NCBI RefSeq assembly: GCF_014495845.1
Contig: NZ_CP061080.1
Coordinates: 2,221,001-2,285,000 of the forward strand
DNA: 64,000 nt
DNA from: Aquibium microcysteis
GTDB taxonomy: Bacteria > Pseudomonadota > Alphaproteobacteria > Rhizobiales > Rhizobiaceae
Direction of reading: 5' to 3'
A model generated the notes under the pieces. It worked only from the letters and a program-made list of their open reading frames with translations, was not told the origin of the DNA and made no database searches. Positions 46,631-56,074 of the stretch are shown here, in pieces; position 1 is the first letter of the stretch, and each line of letters starts with the position of its first letter. A program made the translations under genes and the position numbers.

Positions 46631-46755
46631 CTTCTCCCCGTCTGCGGGGAGAAGATGCCGGCAGGCAGATGAGGGGCTGCGCCGACATGTCATTGCTCGC
46701 ACTGCCCCTCGTCCGGCCCTGCCGGCCACCGTCTCTCCGTGAACGGGGAGGAGGA
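46631..46755. repeat. RIME-like rhizobial intergenic mosaic repeat
   Basis: About 125 bp made of inverted segments: CTTCTCCCC (46631-46639) and GGGGAGAAG (46646-46654) form a perfect 9-bp stem; GCCGGCAGG...GATGAGGGG is mirrored by CCCCTCGTCCGG...CCTGCCGGC; and the end reads CTCTCCGTGAACGGGGAG. The layout and wording match, as I remember them, the RIME elements scattered in Rhizobium, Sinorhizobium and Mesorhizobium genomes. It is transcribed within the operon, between the thiolase and the first dehydrogenase, and may form RNA hairpins that affect message processing. Confidence 0.75.
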
Positions 46756-46772
46756 ATTAGGAGGAGATGATC

Positions 46773-47975
<1,203 letters not shown>

Positions 47976-48011
47976 CGGGCTCCGGCCGCAATTCGACGAC
48001 AGGAGGACGCG

Positions 48012-49166
48012 ATGGATTTTGATCTCTCCGAGGAGCAGTCGATGCTCCGGGATTCGCTCGACCGGCTGCTGGCCGATGCCTACCGCTTCGAAGACCGCAA
48101 GCGCTTCATGGCCGCGCCCGAAGGCTGGAGCACCGACATCTGGCGGCAGATGGCCGAGATGGGCCTGATGGCCCTGCCCTTCGCCGAGGCGGACGGCGGC
48201 ATCGGCGGCGGCCCGGTCGAGACCATGATCGTCATGGAATCGCTCGGCAAGGCGCTGGCGCTCGAGCCTTACTTCGCCACCGTCGTGCTGGGCGGCGGTT
48301 TCCTGCGGCTCGGCGGTTCGGCGGCGCAGAAGGCGGATCTGATCCCGCAGGTGGCCGACGGTTCGCTCCGGCTCGCCTTCGGTCACACGGAGCGGCACTC
48401 CCGCTTCGATCTCGCCCATGTCGGCACGACGGCGACCAGGGACGGCGACGGCTGGGTGTTGTCGGGGTCGAAGAGCGTCGTCCAGCACGGTGACTGCGCC
48501 GACCGCATCTTCGTCACCGCCCGCACCGCGGGCGGCATGGCCGACGAGACCGGCATCGGCGTCTTCCTGGTCGATGCGAGCGCCGACGGCGTCTCGCGCC
48601 GCGGCTATCCCATGCAGGACGGCCTGCGCGCTGCAGAACTGACGCTGGACAAGGTGCGCGTGCCCGCCAATGCGGTCTTTGGCGACCCGGAGAACGGCCT
48701 GCCGCTCGCCCGCCGCGTCGTCGACCAGGCCATCGCAGCGCTTGCTGCCGAATCGGTCGGGGTCATGAGCGCGATGCACACACTCACCGTCGACTACATG
48801 AAGGTGCGCAAGCAGTTCGGCGTGCCGATCGGCTCCTTCCAGGTGCTGCAGCACAAGGCCGTCGACATGTACGTCGCCATCGAGCAGGCGCGGTCGATCG
48901 CGCTCTACGCCACGATGATGGCCGACAGCGGGGACGAGGCCGAGCGGGCGCGCGCCATGCATGCCGCCAAGGCGGAGATCGGCCGTGGCGGCCGCGTCGT
49001 CGGCGAGAACGCCATCCAGATCCACGGCGGCGTCGGCATGACGATGGAATATGCCGTCGGCCACTATTTCAAGCGCATGACCATGATCGACGTCGCCTTC
49101 GGCAATGCCGACCATCATCTGCGCGAACTCGCACGGGCCGGCGGGCTGTTTTCAGCGGCCGCCTGA
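48012..49166 (+). CDS. acyl-CoA dehydrogenase, second of a pair
   Basis: 384 residues. LGLMALPFAEADGGIGGG, AFGHTERHSRFDLAHV, DETGIGVFLVDASA, KQFGVPIGSFQVLQHKAVDM and NAIQIHGGVGMTMEYAVGHYFKRM are the family landmarks. It lacks the usual FAD-loop wording (SEPGAGSD is replaced by HTERHSRFD), so it looks like the divergent subunit of a two-gene dehydrogenase. In actinobacterial steroid catabolism such FadE pairs form alpha2beta2 enzymes; the same is suggested here by adjacency. ATG at 48012 with AGGAGG upstream. Confidence 0.92.
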   Translation: MDFDLSEEQSMLRDSLDRLLADAYRFEDRKRFMAAPEGWSTDIWRQMAEMGLMALPFAEADGGIGGGPVETMIVMESLGKALALEPYFATVVLGGGFLRLGGSAAQKADLIPQVADGSLRLAFGHTERHSRFDLAHVGTTATRDGDGWVLSGSKSVVQHGDCADRIFVTARTAGGMADETGIGVFLVDASADGVSRRGYPMQDGLRAAELTLDKVRVPANAVFGDPENGLPLARRVVDQAIAALAAESVGVMSAMHTLTVDYMKVRKQFGVPIGSFQVLQHKAVDMYVAIEQARSIALYATMMADSGDEAERARAMHAAKAEIGRGGRVVGENAIQIHGGVGMTMEYAVGHYFKRMTMIDVAFGNADHHLRELARAGGLFSAAA

Positions 49167-49231
49167 AGGCGCCTGCGAAGCCGCCACGGAGGCGCGCCCG
49201 GCCGGCGCGCCTTCGCGATTCACGAGGTGGA

Positions 49232-49579
49232 TCAGGCGCCGACCGTGGCGAGCGTCCGGGCACCGGCGTCCCCCGCCGCCGGCCGGCAATAGAGCCCGTA
49301 GAGGGTCTGCAGGATCTCCTCCACCTCGCGCGAGGCGACGCTGTAGTAGATCTCCTTGCCCTGCCGCCGCGTGGTGACGAGCCTCGACAGCCGCAGCTTC
49401 GCCAGCTGCTGCGACAGCGCCGACTGCGACATGCCCACCGCGTCCGCCAGCGGCTGCACCGCCATTTCCTGGTTGAGCAGGTTGCACAGGATCATCAGAC
49501 GGTTCTTGTTGGCGAGAGCCGACAGGAGTTCGGCCGCCTTCTCCGCCGACGCGTCCAGCCTGGCGATGTCCATTTTCAT
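49232..49579 (-). CDS. bigR: ArsR-family persulfide-responsive repressor (BigR/SqrR type)
   Basis: 115 residues. A winged helix ArsR core (LLSALANKNRLMILCNLLNQE, then MSQSALSQQLAKLRLSRLVTTRRQGKEIYYSVAS). The two sensing cysteines of BigR/SqrR are kept as Cys32 and Cys98, 66 residues apart, the same spacing as I recall for BigR Cys42/Cys108. In that family a disulfide or tetrasulfide between them releases the repressor from DNA when sulfide or persulfide rises. ATG at 49579 with AAGGGA upstream. It is divergent from a sulfur-handling operon and a 16-bp palindrome lies between them. Confidence 0.9.
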   Translation of the reverse strand: MKMDIARLDASAEKAAELLSALANKNRLMILCNLLNQEMAVQPLADAVGMSQSALSQQLAKLRLSRLVTTRRQGKEIYYSVASREVEEILQTLYGLYCRPAAGDAGARTLATVGA

Positions 49580-49591
49580 CGGATCTATCCC

Positions 49592-49620
49592 TTGAACACA
49601 TGAATACGTTGTCATATGTA
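49592..49620. promoter_or_regulatory. promoter and BigR-type operator of the sulfur operon
   Basis: On the plus strand TTGAAC (49592-49597), a 17-bp spacer and TATGTA (49615-49620) make a plausible promoter. Inside it ATGAATACGTTGTCAT (49600-49615) is an imperfect palindrome, 12 of 16 bases symmetric around ACGT. A BigR dimer bound there would cover the promoter and sit 20 bp from its own start codon, giving repression in both directions. Confidence 0.55.
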
Positions 49621-49670
49621 GTGACTTGTTCGAATTTGGCAACCATAGCCGAAACGCACAGGGGCACCGA

Positions 49671-50093
49671 ATGACCGATTTCACACCATGGACGTCGCTT
49701 GCCGGCGGAATACTCATCGGCCTCTCGGCCGTGCTGCTGATGGCCCTGCACGGCCGGATCGCCGGGATGACCGCGATCCTTGCGGGCATCATCCCGCCGG
49801 TGCCCGCGGACTGGGCCTGGCGCGCCGCCTTCCTGGCCGGCGCGATCATCTCGCCTCTCGCCTACGTCGCCGCGGGCAACACGATCGCGTTTGCGGTACC
49901 GATCTCCACCACCGCGCTGGTGATCGGCGGCGTCATCGTCGGCATCGGCGTGACCTACGGGTCCGGCTGCACCAGCGGCCACGGCGTCTGCGGCATCGCC
50001 CGCCTGTCGCCGCGATCGATCGTCGCCACGCTCGTCTTCATGGCGTTCTCGATCGCCACCGTCTACGTCATCCGCCACGTGATCGGGGCCTGA
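49671..50093 (+). CDS. YeeE/YedE half-transporter, N-terminal half type
   Basis: 140 residues, four hydrophobic segments. The conserved cysteine motif is [19 protein letters not shown], and [16 protein letters not shown] precedes it. YeeE/YedE (DUF395) proteins move thiosulfate or other sulfur species across the membrane through Cys relays. Here the protein is split in two genes of about 140 residues each, as in the BigR operons of Xylella and Agrobacterium. ATG at 49671; the second half begins six bases after the stop. Confidence 0.9.
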   Translation: MTDFTPWTSLAGGILIGLSAVLLMALHGRIAGMTAILAGIIPPVPADWAWRAAFLAGAIISPLAYVAAGNTIAFAVPISTTALVIGGVIVGIGVTYGSGCTSGHGVCGIARLSPRSIVATLVFMAFSIATVYVIRHVIGA

Positions 50094-50098
50094 CCGAC

Positions 50099-50536
50099 AT
50101 GAACAAGATCCTCTCCGCCTTTGCCATCGGCGCCGTCTTCGGCCTCGGCATCGCCGTCTCCGGCATGGCGAATCCCGCCAAGGTGCTGAACTTCTTCGAC
50201 GTCGCCGGAACCTGGGATCCGAGCCTGCTGTTCGTGATGGGCGGCGCGCTGGTGACGGCCGCGATCGGCTACCGCGTCGTCTTCGGCGCCAGGCCGAAGC
50301 CGGTATTCGAAACCAGCTATGCGCTGCCCACCGCCCGCCGCATCGATGCCGAGCTCGTCGGCGGCTCGGCGGTATTCGGCATCGGCTGGGGCATCTCCGG
50401 CTTCTGCCCCGGCGGGGCCGTGCCCGCCCTTGGCCTCGGCTATGCCGAGACCGTCATCTTCATCGCCGCCATGATGGTCGGCATCGTTCTGGCGCGGGCC
50501 GTCAGAACCCGCACCGCCCAGGCCGCACCGGCCTGA
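50099..50536 (+). CDS. YeeE/YedE half-transporter, C-terminal half type (DUF6691)
   Basis: 145 residues with about four membrane segments: SAFAIGAVFGLGIAVSGMANPAKVLNF, LLFVMGGALVTAAIGYRVV, and the cysteine motif GWGISGFCPGGAVPALGLG. It likely pairs with the preceding protein to form one pore with Cys sites from both halves. Start at the ATG at 50099, only five bases after the first half's stop. It belongs to the BigR-controlled unit. Confidence 0.9.
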   Translation: MNKILSAFAIGAVFGLGIAVSGMANPAKVLNFFDVAGTWDPSLLFVMGGALVTAAIGYRVVFGARPKPVFETSYALPTARRIDAELVGGSAVFGIGWGISGFCPGGAVPALGLGYAETVIFIAAMMVGIVLARAVRTRTAQAAPA

Positions 50537-50564
50537 AAGACCCGTGAGACAAGGAGACCACCCG

Positions 50565-51461
50565 ATGACTTCTCCCCTGCCCTTCACGCCCGACATTTCG
50601 GTGAAGCCCGACGTCACCGCCTTCTTCGACCCGGCCACCAACACGGTGTCCTATGTCGTCAGGGATCCGGCATCCCATGCCTGCGCCGTCGTCGATTCGG
50701 TGATGGACATCGACTATGCGGCCGGCCGCATCACCTACGATCATGCCGACGCGATCATCGATCACATCCGGAAGAACGGCCTGACGCTCGAATGGATCAT
50801 CGAGACCCACGTGCATGCCGACCACCTGTCGGCCGCGCCCTACATCCAGCAGAAGCTCGGCGGCAAGCTCGGCATCGGCGAGAACATCACCATCGTCCAG
50901 GATACGTTCGGCAAGATCTTCAACGAAGGCACCGAGTTCCAGCGTGACGGCTCGCAGTTCGACCGGCTGTTCAAGGATGGCGACACCTATACGATCGGCA
51001 CCATGACCGCCCATGCCATGCACACGCCCGGCCATACGCCGGCCTGCATGACGCATGTGATCGGCGACGCCGCCTTCGTCGGCGACACGCTGTTCATGCC
51101 CGACGGCGGCTCTGCCCGCGCCGACTTTCCGGGCGGCGATGCCCGCATCCTCTACCGTTCGATCAAGCGCGTGCTGTCGCTGCCGCCCGAGACACGGCTC
51201 TTCATCTGCCACGACTACGGGCCGAACGGCCGCGACATCAGGTGGGAGACCACGGTGGCCGAGGAGCGCGAACACAACATCCACGTCCGCGACGGGATTT
51301 CGGAAGACGAGTTCGTCAAGATGCGCGAGGCGCGTGACGCCACGCTCGCGATGCCGAAGCTGATCATCCCCTCGCTGCAGGTCAACATGCGGGCGGGCCG
51401 CTTGCCGCCCCGCGACGAAAGCGGCAAAACCTTCCTGAAGGTGCCGGTCAACGGCCTCTGA
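50565..51461 (+). CDS. MBL-fold persulfide dioxygenase-like protein (Blh metallohydrolase half)
   Basis: 298 residues. The metal motif ETHVHADHL holds His82, His84, Asp86 and His87; AMHTPGHTPACMTHVIG, FVGDTLFMPDGGSARADFPGG and LFICHDYGPNGRDI supply the other ligands. ADFPGGDA and the CHDY stretch are marks of ETHE1-type persulfide dioxygenases, which oxidise glutathione persulfide to sulfite with one Fe. In Xylella and Agrobacterium this domain is fused to a DUF442 domain as Blh; here it is a separate gene. ATG at 50565 with AAGGAGA upstream. Confidence 0.92.
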   Translation: MTSPLPFTPDISVKPDVTAFFDPATNTVSYVVRDPASHACAVVDSVMDIDYAAGRITYDHADAIIDHIRKNGLTLEWIIETHVHADHLSAAPYIQQKLGGKLGIGENITIVQDTFGKIFNEGTEFQRDGSQFDRLFKDGDTYTIGTMTAHAMHTPGHTPACMTHVIGDAAFVGDTLFMPDGGSARADFPGGDARILYRSIKRVLSLPPETRLFICHDYGPNGRDIRWETTVAEEREHNIHVRDGISEDEFVKMREARDATLAMPKLIIPSLQVNMRAGRLPPRDESGKTFLKVPVNGL

Positions 51462-51524
51462 AGAAACATCGACGCAGCACCGGCGGGACCGATCCGCCGG
51501 CACAACTCGCAAGGGATCGAGCAA

Positions 51525-51860
51525 ATGGAAATCCGCAGGATCAACGACGACATCGCCGTCGCGCCCCAGATCGCGGCCGAGCACGTGCCGGCGATCGCCA
51601 AGGCCGGTTTCAGGAGCATCGTCTGCAACCGGCCCGATTCGGAAGACGGTGCCGTTCCGCATGACCGGGTCGAGCAGGCCGCGAAGGCGGCGGGCCTGGA
51701 GTTCCGGTTCATCCCAGTCGTCTCGGGCGCCATCACAGAGGACAATGTCCGCGAGATGGCTGCCGCGCTGAAGGCGCTGCCGACCCCGGTTCTGGCCTAT
51801 TGCCGCACCGGTGGCCGCTGCATGAACCTCTACGGCCTCGTCCAGCAGATGAACGGCTGA
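51525..51860 (+). CDS. DUF442/TIGR01244 family sulfurtransferase
   Basis: 111 residues. The phosphatase-like fold ends in the active-site loop LAYCRTGGRCMNL, a CX4R motif typical of TIGR01244 proteins that transfer sulfane sulfur. The more usual wording is CRSGTRS, so the Gly-Gly and the extra Cys two residues later are departures. FRSIVCNRPDSED supplies the second conserved Cys. In Blh proteins this domain precedes the metallohydrolase; here it is the separate downstream gene. ATG at 51525. Confidence 0.88.
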   Translation: MEIRRINDDIAVAPQIAAEHVPAIAKAGFRSIVCNRPDSEDGAVPHDRVEQAAKAAGLEFRFIPVVSGAITEDNVREMAAALKALPTPVLAYCRTGGRCMNLYGLVQQMNG

Positions 51861-51965
51861 GCGGGACGGCGGTCACCGCCGCTCTCGACCGGTCCTGGCG
51901 ACGACAGGGCGCGTGCGCATCCGCGCACGCGACGGCGGAGCCATGCAACGCGGGAAGGACAACCG

Positions 51966-53732
51966 ATGACGACCCCGAAGTCCGCGCGGCGAAGCTGGAA
52001 AGCCTATCTGCCGATCCTCGCCTGGGGTCGGACCTATGATCGCGATGCACTGACCAACGATCTCGTCGCGGCCGTGATCGTCACGATCATGCTCATCCCG
52101 CAGTCGCTGGCCTACGCGCTGCTGGCGGGCCTGCCGGCGGAGATGGGACTCTATGCATCGATCCTCCCGCTCGTCGCCTACGCGATCTTCGGCACGAGCC
52201 GCGCGCTGGCCGTCGGTCCCGTGGCCGTCATCTCGCTGATGACCGCGGCCTCCGTCGGCGCCGTCGCCGCGCAGGGAACCGCCGGCTACGTCGTGGCCGC
52301 CATCACGCTCGCCTTCCTGTCGGGCGTGTTCCTGATCCTGATGGGCGTCTTCCGGCTGGGCTTTCTCGCCAACCTGCTGTCGCATCCGATCGTCTCCGGC
52401 TTCATCACCGCGTCCGGCATCATCATCGCCGCAAGCCAGCTGAAGCACATCTTCGGCATCCAGGCCGATGGCCACAACCTGCTGGACCTCCTGATCTCGC
52501 TGATCTCGGGCATCGCCGGCACCAATCCGATCACGCTCGCGATCGGCGTCGTCTCCACCGCCTTCCTGTTCTGGGTCCGGAAGGGGCTGAAACCGCTTCT
52601 CTCCCGCGCGGGGCTGCGGCCGCGGCTGGCCGACATCCTCGCCAAGGCCGGTCCGGTCGCGGCCGTCGCCGCAACGACGCTGGCCGCCTGGGGCCTCGAC
52701 CTCGGCGCGGCGGGGGTGAAGCTCGTCGGCACCGTGCCGCAGGGCCTGCCGCCGCTTTCGCTGCCCTCCTTCGCGCCGGACCTCGTCCTCGCCCTGATCG
52801 GACCGGCCGCGCTGATCTCGCTCATAGGCTTCGTCGAATCGGTCTCGGTCGCGCAGACGCTCGCTGCACGCAAGCGCCAGCGCATCGACCCCGACCAGGA
52901 ACTGATCGGCCTTGGCGCATCCAACGTCGCCGCGGCCTTCACCGGCGGCTATCCGGTGACGGGCGGCTTCGCCCGGTCCGTGGTCAATTTCGACGCCGGC
53001 GCCGAGACGCCGGCAGCCGGCGCCTTCACGGCCGTCGGCCTCGCCGTCGCGACCCTGCTGCTGACTCCGCTGCTGGCCTTCCTGCCGCAGGCCACTCTCG
53101 CGGCCACCATCATCGTGGCCGTGCTGTCGCTGATCGACTTCTCGATCCTGAAGAAGACCTGGGCGTACTCGAAGCCCGACTTCATAGCGGTGGCCTCCAC
53201 CATCCTCGCCACGCTGTCGCTCGGGGTCGAGATCGGCGTATCCGTGGGCGTGGTGCTGTCTATCCTCATCCACCTCTACCGGACGTCGAAACCGCACATG
53301 GCGATCGTCGGCCGGGTGCCCGGCACGGAGCACTATCGCAACGTCAGGCGTCACGCGGTCATCACCCAACCCGGCATCGTCTCGCTGCGCGTCGACGAGA
53401 GCCTCTATTTCGCCAATGCGCGCTATCTGGAGGATTACGTCTACGATCTGGTCGCGACGCGCCCCGACATCCGCCACGTCGTTCTCGCCTGCCCTGCGGT
53501 CAATCTGATCGACATGAGCGCACTGGAATCACTCGAGGCGATCGACCGCCGTCTGACCGACATGGGCGTGAAACTGCACCTGTCGGAAGTGAAGGGACCG
53601 GTCATGGACGCCCTCAGGCGCACCGACTTCCTCGAGCACCTGTCGGGCAAGGTGTTCCTGTCGCACCACATGGCGATGTGCGAACTGGCCGGGCCGGGGC
53701 CGGGCGATCAGGCGCCGCTCGCCGCGCAGTAG
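51966..53732 (+). CDS. SulP-family anion permease with STAS domain
   Basis: 588 residues. About 10-14 membrane segments with the SulP marks VTIMLIPQSLAYALLAGLPAEMGLYAS, FLANLLSHPIVSGFITASGI and FTGGYPVTGGFARSVVNFDAGA. The STAS domain occupies roughly the last 120 residues (VSLRVDESLYFANARYLEDYV, then VILACPAVNLIDMSALESLEAI as a variant). It may export sulfite/sulfate made by the persulfide dioxygenase, or import sulfate. 105 bp after the DUF442 gene on the same strand, so probably in the BigR regulon. Confidence 0.92.
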   Translation: MTTPKSARRSWKAYLPILAWGRTYDRDALTNDLVAAVIVTIMLIPQSLAYALLAGLPAEMGLYASILPLVAYAIFGTSRALAVGPVAVISLMTAASVGAVAAQGTAGYVVAAITLAFLSGVFLILMGVFRLGFLANLLSHPIVSGFITASGIIIAASQLKHIFGIQADGHNLLDLLISLISGIAGTNPITLAIGVVSTAFLFWVRKGLKPLLSRAGLRPRLADILAKAGPVAAVAATTLAAWGLDLGAAGVKLVGTVPQGLPPLSLPSFAPDLVLALIGPAALISLIGFVESVSVAQTLAARKRQRIDPDQELIGLGASNVAAAFTGGYPVTGGFARSVVNFDAGAETPAAGAFTAVGLAVATLLLTPLLAFLPQATLAATIIVAVLSLIDFSILKKTWAYSKPDFIAVASTILATLSLGVEIGVSVGVVLSILIHLYRTSKPHMAIVGRVPGTEHYRNVRRHAVITQPGIVSLRVDESLYFANARYLEDYVYDLVATRPDIRHVVLACPAVNLIDMSALESLEAIDRRLTDMGVKLHLSEVKGPVMDALRRTDFLEHLSGKVFLSHHMAMCELAGPGPGDQAPLAAQ

Positions 53733-53772
53733 CACCGGCAAGCCGGTTGCACGACAGTGCCGCGAACTGACG

Positions 53773-53804
53773 AACGGCCGTGCTCCGAAGGGTGCACGAC
53801 CGTT
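53773..53804. terminator. hairpin between convergent sulP and dctM
   Basis: AACGGCCGTGCTCC (53773-53786) pairs with GGGTGCACGACCGTT (about 53790-53804) apart from two mismatches, with a tiny loop. It sits 41 bp past the sulP stop and 48 bp before the dctM stop and can serve both strands. Confidence 0.55.
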
Positions 53805-53851
53805 GTCTGCCGGAACCGCCGCTCGATCGCGGCGGAAGCGCCTTCAGGCTG

Positions 53852-55174
53852 CTAGTAGAGCCACCGCAGCAGGAACAGCGAGATCGCCGGGAACAGCACC
53901 AGCATCACCGTGCGCACCAGATCGCTGATGACGAAGGGCGTCACGCCGCGATAGGTGGCCGAGATCGGCGTGTCCTTCGCCATCGAGTTGATGACGAAGA
54001 GGTTCATGCCCACGGGTGGAGTGATCAGCCCGACCTCCACGACGATCAGCACGATGATGCCGAACCAGATGGCGAACTCCTCAGGGCCGAGGCCATAGTC
54101 GAGCGCAGAGACGATCGGGAAGAAGATCGGGATGGTGAGCAGGATCATCGACAGCGAGTCCATCACGCAGCCGAGCACCAGATAGAGCAGAAGGATCGTC
54201 ACCAGCACGGCCCAGGGATTGAAGCCGGATTCCACGATGATGGCGGCGATCTGCTGCGGCACCTGCGAGAGGGCGAGGAAGCCGTTGTAGATCGAGGCAC
54301 CGAAGACGATGAAGAAGATCATTGCGGTCGCCACCGCCGTCGCCAGCACCGAATCGACGAAGGTCTTTCGGGTGAGGCCGCCATTGATCAGGGCGATCAG
54401 CCCGGTGCCGGCCGCGCCGATGGCCGCGGCCTCGGTCGGCGTGAACCAGCCGAAATAGATGCCGCCGACGACGAGAAAGAAGACCAGCAGCACCGGCCAC
54501 ACGTCGAACATCGCCTTGAAGCGTTCGCGATAGGGCTGGCGCGGACTGTCGCCGGCCGACTCCGGATAGAGCCGGACGTAGATCGAGATCGCGATCATGT
54601 AGCCGATGGCCGCCAGGATGCCTGGAACGAAAGCCGCCAGGAACAGCTTGGCGATGTTCTGCTCGGCCAGGATGGCGTAGATCACCAGCACGATCGACGG
54701 CGGGATCAGGATGCCCAGCGTTCCGCCGGCCGCCAGCGTGCCGGTCGCCAGCGCGCCCGAATAGCCGTAGCGGCGCAACTCCGGCAGCGCCACCTGCGCC
54801 ATGGTTGCAGCGGTGGCCAGCGAGGAGCCGCAGATCGCGCCGAAGCCGGCGCAGGCGCCGATCGCCGCCATGGCGACGCCGCCCTTGCGATGGCCGAGCC
54901 ATGAATTGGCGGCCCTGAACAGCGACTGCGACATGCCGCCGAGCCCCGCGAACTGCCCCATCAGCAGGAACAGCGGAATGATCGAGAGCGAGTGGCTGGA
55001 GAAGGTCGAATAGGTCTCGGCCTTCAGCTTCGCCAGGATCGGGTTCCAGTTGCCGGTGACGAGCCACGTCCCCACCATGCCGCACAGCAGCATGGCCAGA
55101 CCGATCGGCAGCCGCAGGAAGATGAGGATGAGGAGGACCGGAAAAGACCAGATCCCGATTTCGAGATTGCTCAA
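53852..55174 (-). CDS. dctM: TRAP transporter large permease (DctM)
   Basis: 440 residues, about 12 membrane segments, full DctM length. Landmarks: LSIIPLFLLMGQFAGLGGMSQ, ACAGFGAICGSSLATAATMAQVALPE, GGTLGILIPPSIVLVIYAILAEQ, and EVGLITPPVGMNLFVINSMA near the C-terminus. It forms the Na+-driven transport channel with DctQ. It starts at a TTG whose TTGA overlaps the DctQ stop, so both subunits are coupled. The solute is set by DctP. Confidence 0.94.
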   Translation of the reverse strand: MSNLEIGIWSFPVLLILIFLRLPIGLAMLLCGMVGTWLVTGNWNPILAKLKAETYSTFSSHSLSIIPLFLLMGQFAGLGGMSQSLFRAANSWLGHRKGGVAMAAIGACAGFGAICGSSLATAATMAQVALPELRRYGYSGALATGTLAAGGTLGILIPPSIVLVIYAILAEQNIAKLFLAAFVPGILAAIGYMIAISIYVRLYPESAGDSPRQPYRERFKAMFDVWPVLLVFFLVVGGIYFGWFTPTEAAAIGAAGTGLIALINGGLTRKTFVDSVLATAVATAMIFFIVFGASIYNGFLALSQVPQQIAAIIVESGFNPWAVLVTILLLYLVLGCVMDSLSMILLTIPIFFPIVSALDYGLGPEEFAIWFGIIVLIVVEVGLITPPVGMNLFVINSMAKDTPISATYRGVTPFVISDLVRTVMLVLFPAISLFLLRWLY

Positions 55175-55812
55175 TGCATGCCCCCATGCGTCGGCGCGAA
55201 ACTGGAGCGGCCGGTGGCGACTTCACGCACGCGAACGCCGGTCATGTAGAAGGAGACGATCACGCACACCACCGCGCCGACCATCGCCGACGCGAAGCCC
55301 CACCACACCGGGTACTGCAGGATGAAGGTGGTTTCCCCGTAGCGGATCTTGTCCATCATCCCGACCCAGAGCCGCCAGGCCAGCACGATGAAGACGATCG
55401 TCATCAGCGTTTCAGCCAGCAGGTCGATCCAGCGGTTCGCGCTCGCGGGCAGGTAGCTGGTGAAGAGGTCCACCGTGGCATGGCCCCGGTTGAGCTGGCA
55501 CCAGGGCAGGAAAGCGAAGACGGCGAAGGCCGTGCCCGCCTCGACCAGTTCGAAATCGCCCGGGACGGCCCCGACCTTGAAGGTCGCTCCGAAGGCGTTC
55601 CACTCCTGCGCCACCAGCCACTGCAGCCAGAGCTGGATGCCGTCGAAGAACGGCAGATAGTGGAAGACCGAGCCGGGAAAGATGAAGGCGATCGTGACGA
55701 TGGCCCGGCCGGTGATGCTGATCACCGTCATGATCGTGATCAGGCCGAGCACGATCCCTCCCAGGATCGCCATCAGGCGCGCCAGCCCATGGATGAACCT
55801 CGAAACGGCCAC
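55171..55812 (-). CDS. dctQ: TRAP transporter small permease (DctQ)
   Basis: 213 residues with four membrane segments (MAILGGIVLGLITIMTVISITGR, FAVFAFLPWCQLNRGHATVDLFTSYLP, TLMTIVFIVLAWRLWVGMM, FASAMVGAVVCVIVSFYMTG). The family motif CQLNRGHATVDL is clear. It carries a longer loop between helices 1 and 2 (FIFPGSVFHYLPFFDG...GDFELVEAG), placing it in the long-DctQ group. The GTG at 55812 is preceded by GGGAGGTG; residues upstream of it are not conserved. Confidence 0.9.
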   Translation of the reverse strand: MAVSRFIHGLARLMAILGGIVLGLITIMTVISITGRAIVTIAFIFPGSVFHYLPFFDGIQLWLQWLVAQEWNAFGATFKVGAVPGDFELVEAGTAFAVFAFLPWCQLNRGHATVDLFTSYLPASANRWIDLLAETLMTIVFIVLAWRLWVGMMDKIRYGETTFILQYPVWWGFASAMVGAVVCVIVSFYMTGVRVREVATGRSSFAPTHGGMH

Positions 55813-56026
55813 GCTGCACCTCCCACCCTTCGGTCCGGCCGTCGGGGTCGCTGCCCGCGGACGGCACTGTGCCGGACCATTGTTATGAACAATAACCAAG
55901 CGGCTCCGACATCGCTAGATGCCACGCCGAGGTTTGTCGTGCAACGATGATCGCCGACGACGAAGCAGATAGCGGTGCAGCGACGCAAGGCGGGCGCTGC
56001 CGCGCCGACGGTCCCCGTCATGCGAG

Positions 56027-56050
56027 GGGGCGGGCATCGCTGCCCGCCCC
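56027..56050 (-). terminator. strong hairpin between dctP and dctQ
   Basis: GGGGCGGGCA (56027-56036) and TGCCCGCCCC (56041-56050) form a perfect 10-bp stem with a 4-nt loop, 24 bp after the dctP stop on the minus strand. With no T-run it likely acts as a partial terminator or 3'-end stabiliser, letting the binding protein be made in excess over the permeases. Confidence 0.6.
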
Positions 56051-56074
56051 GCCGGCGAACCGGTCGTTCGCGCC

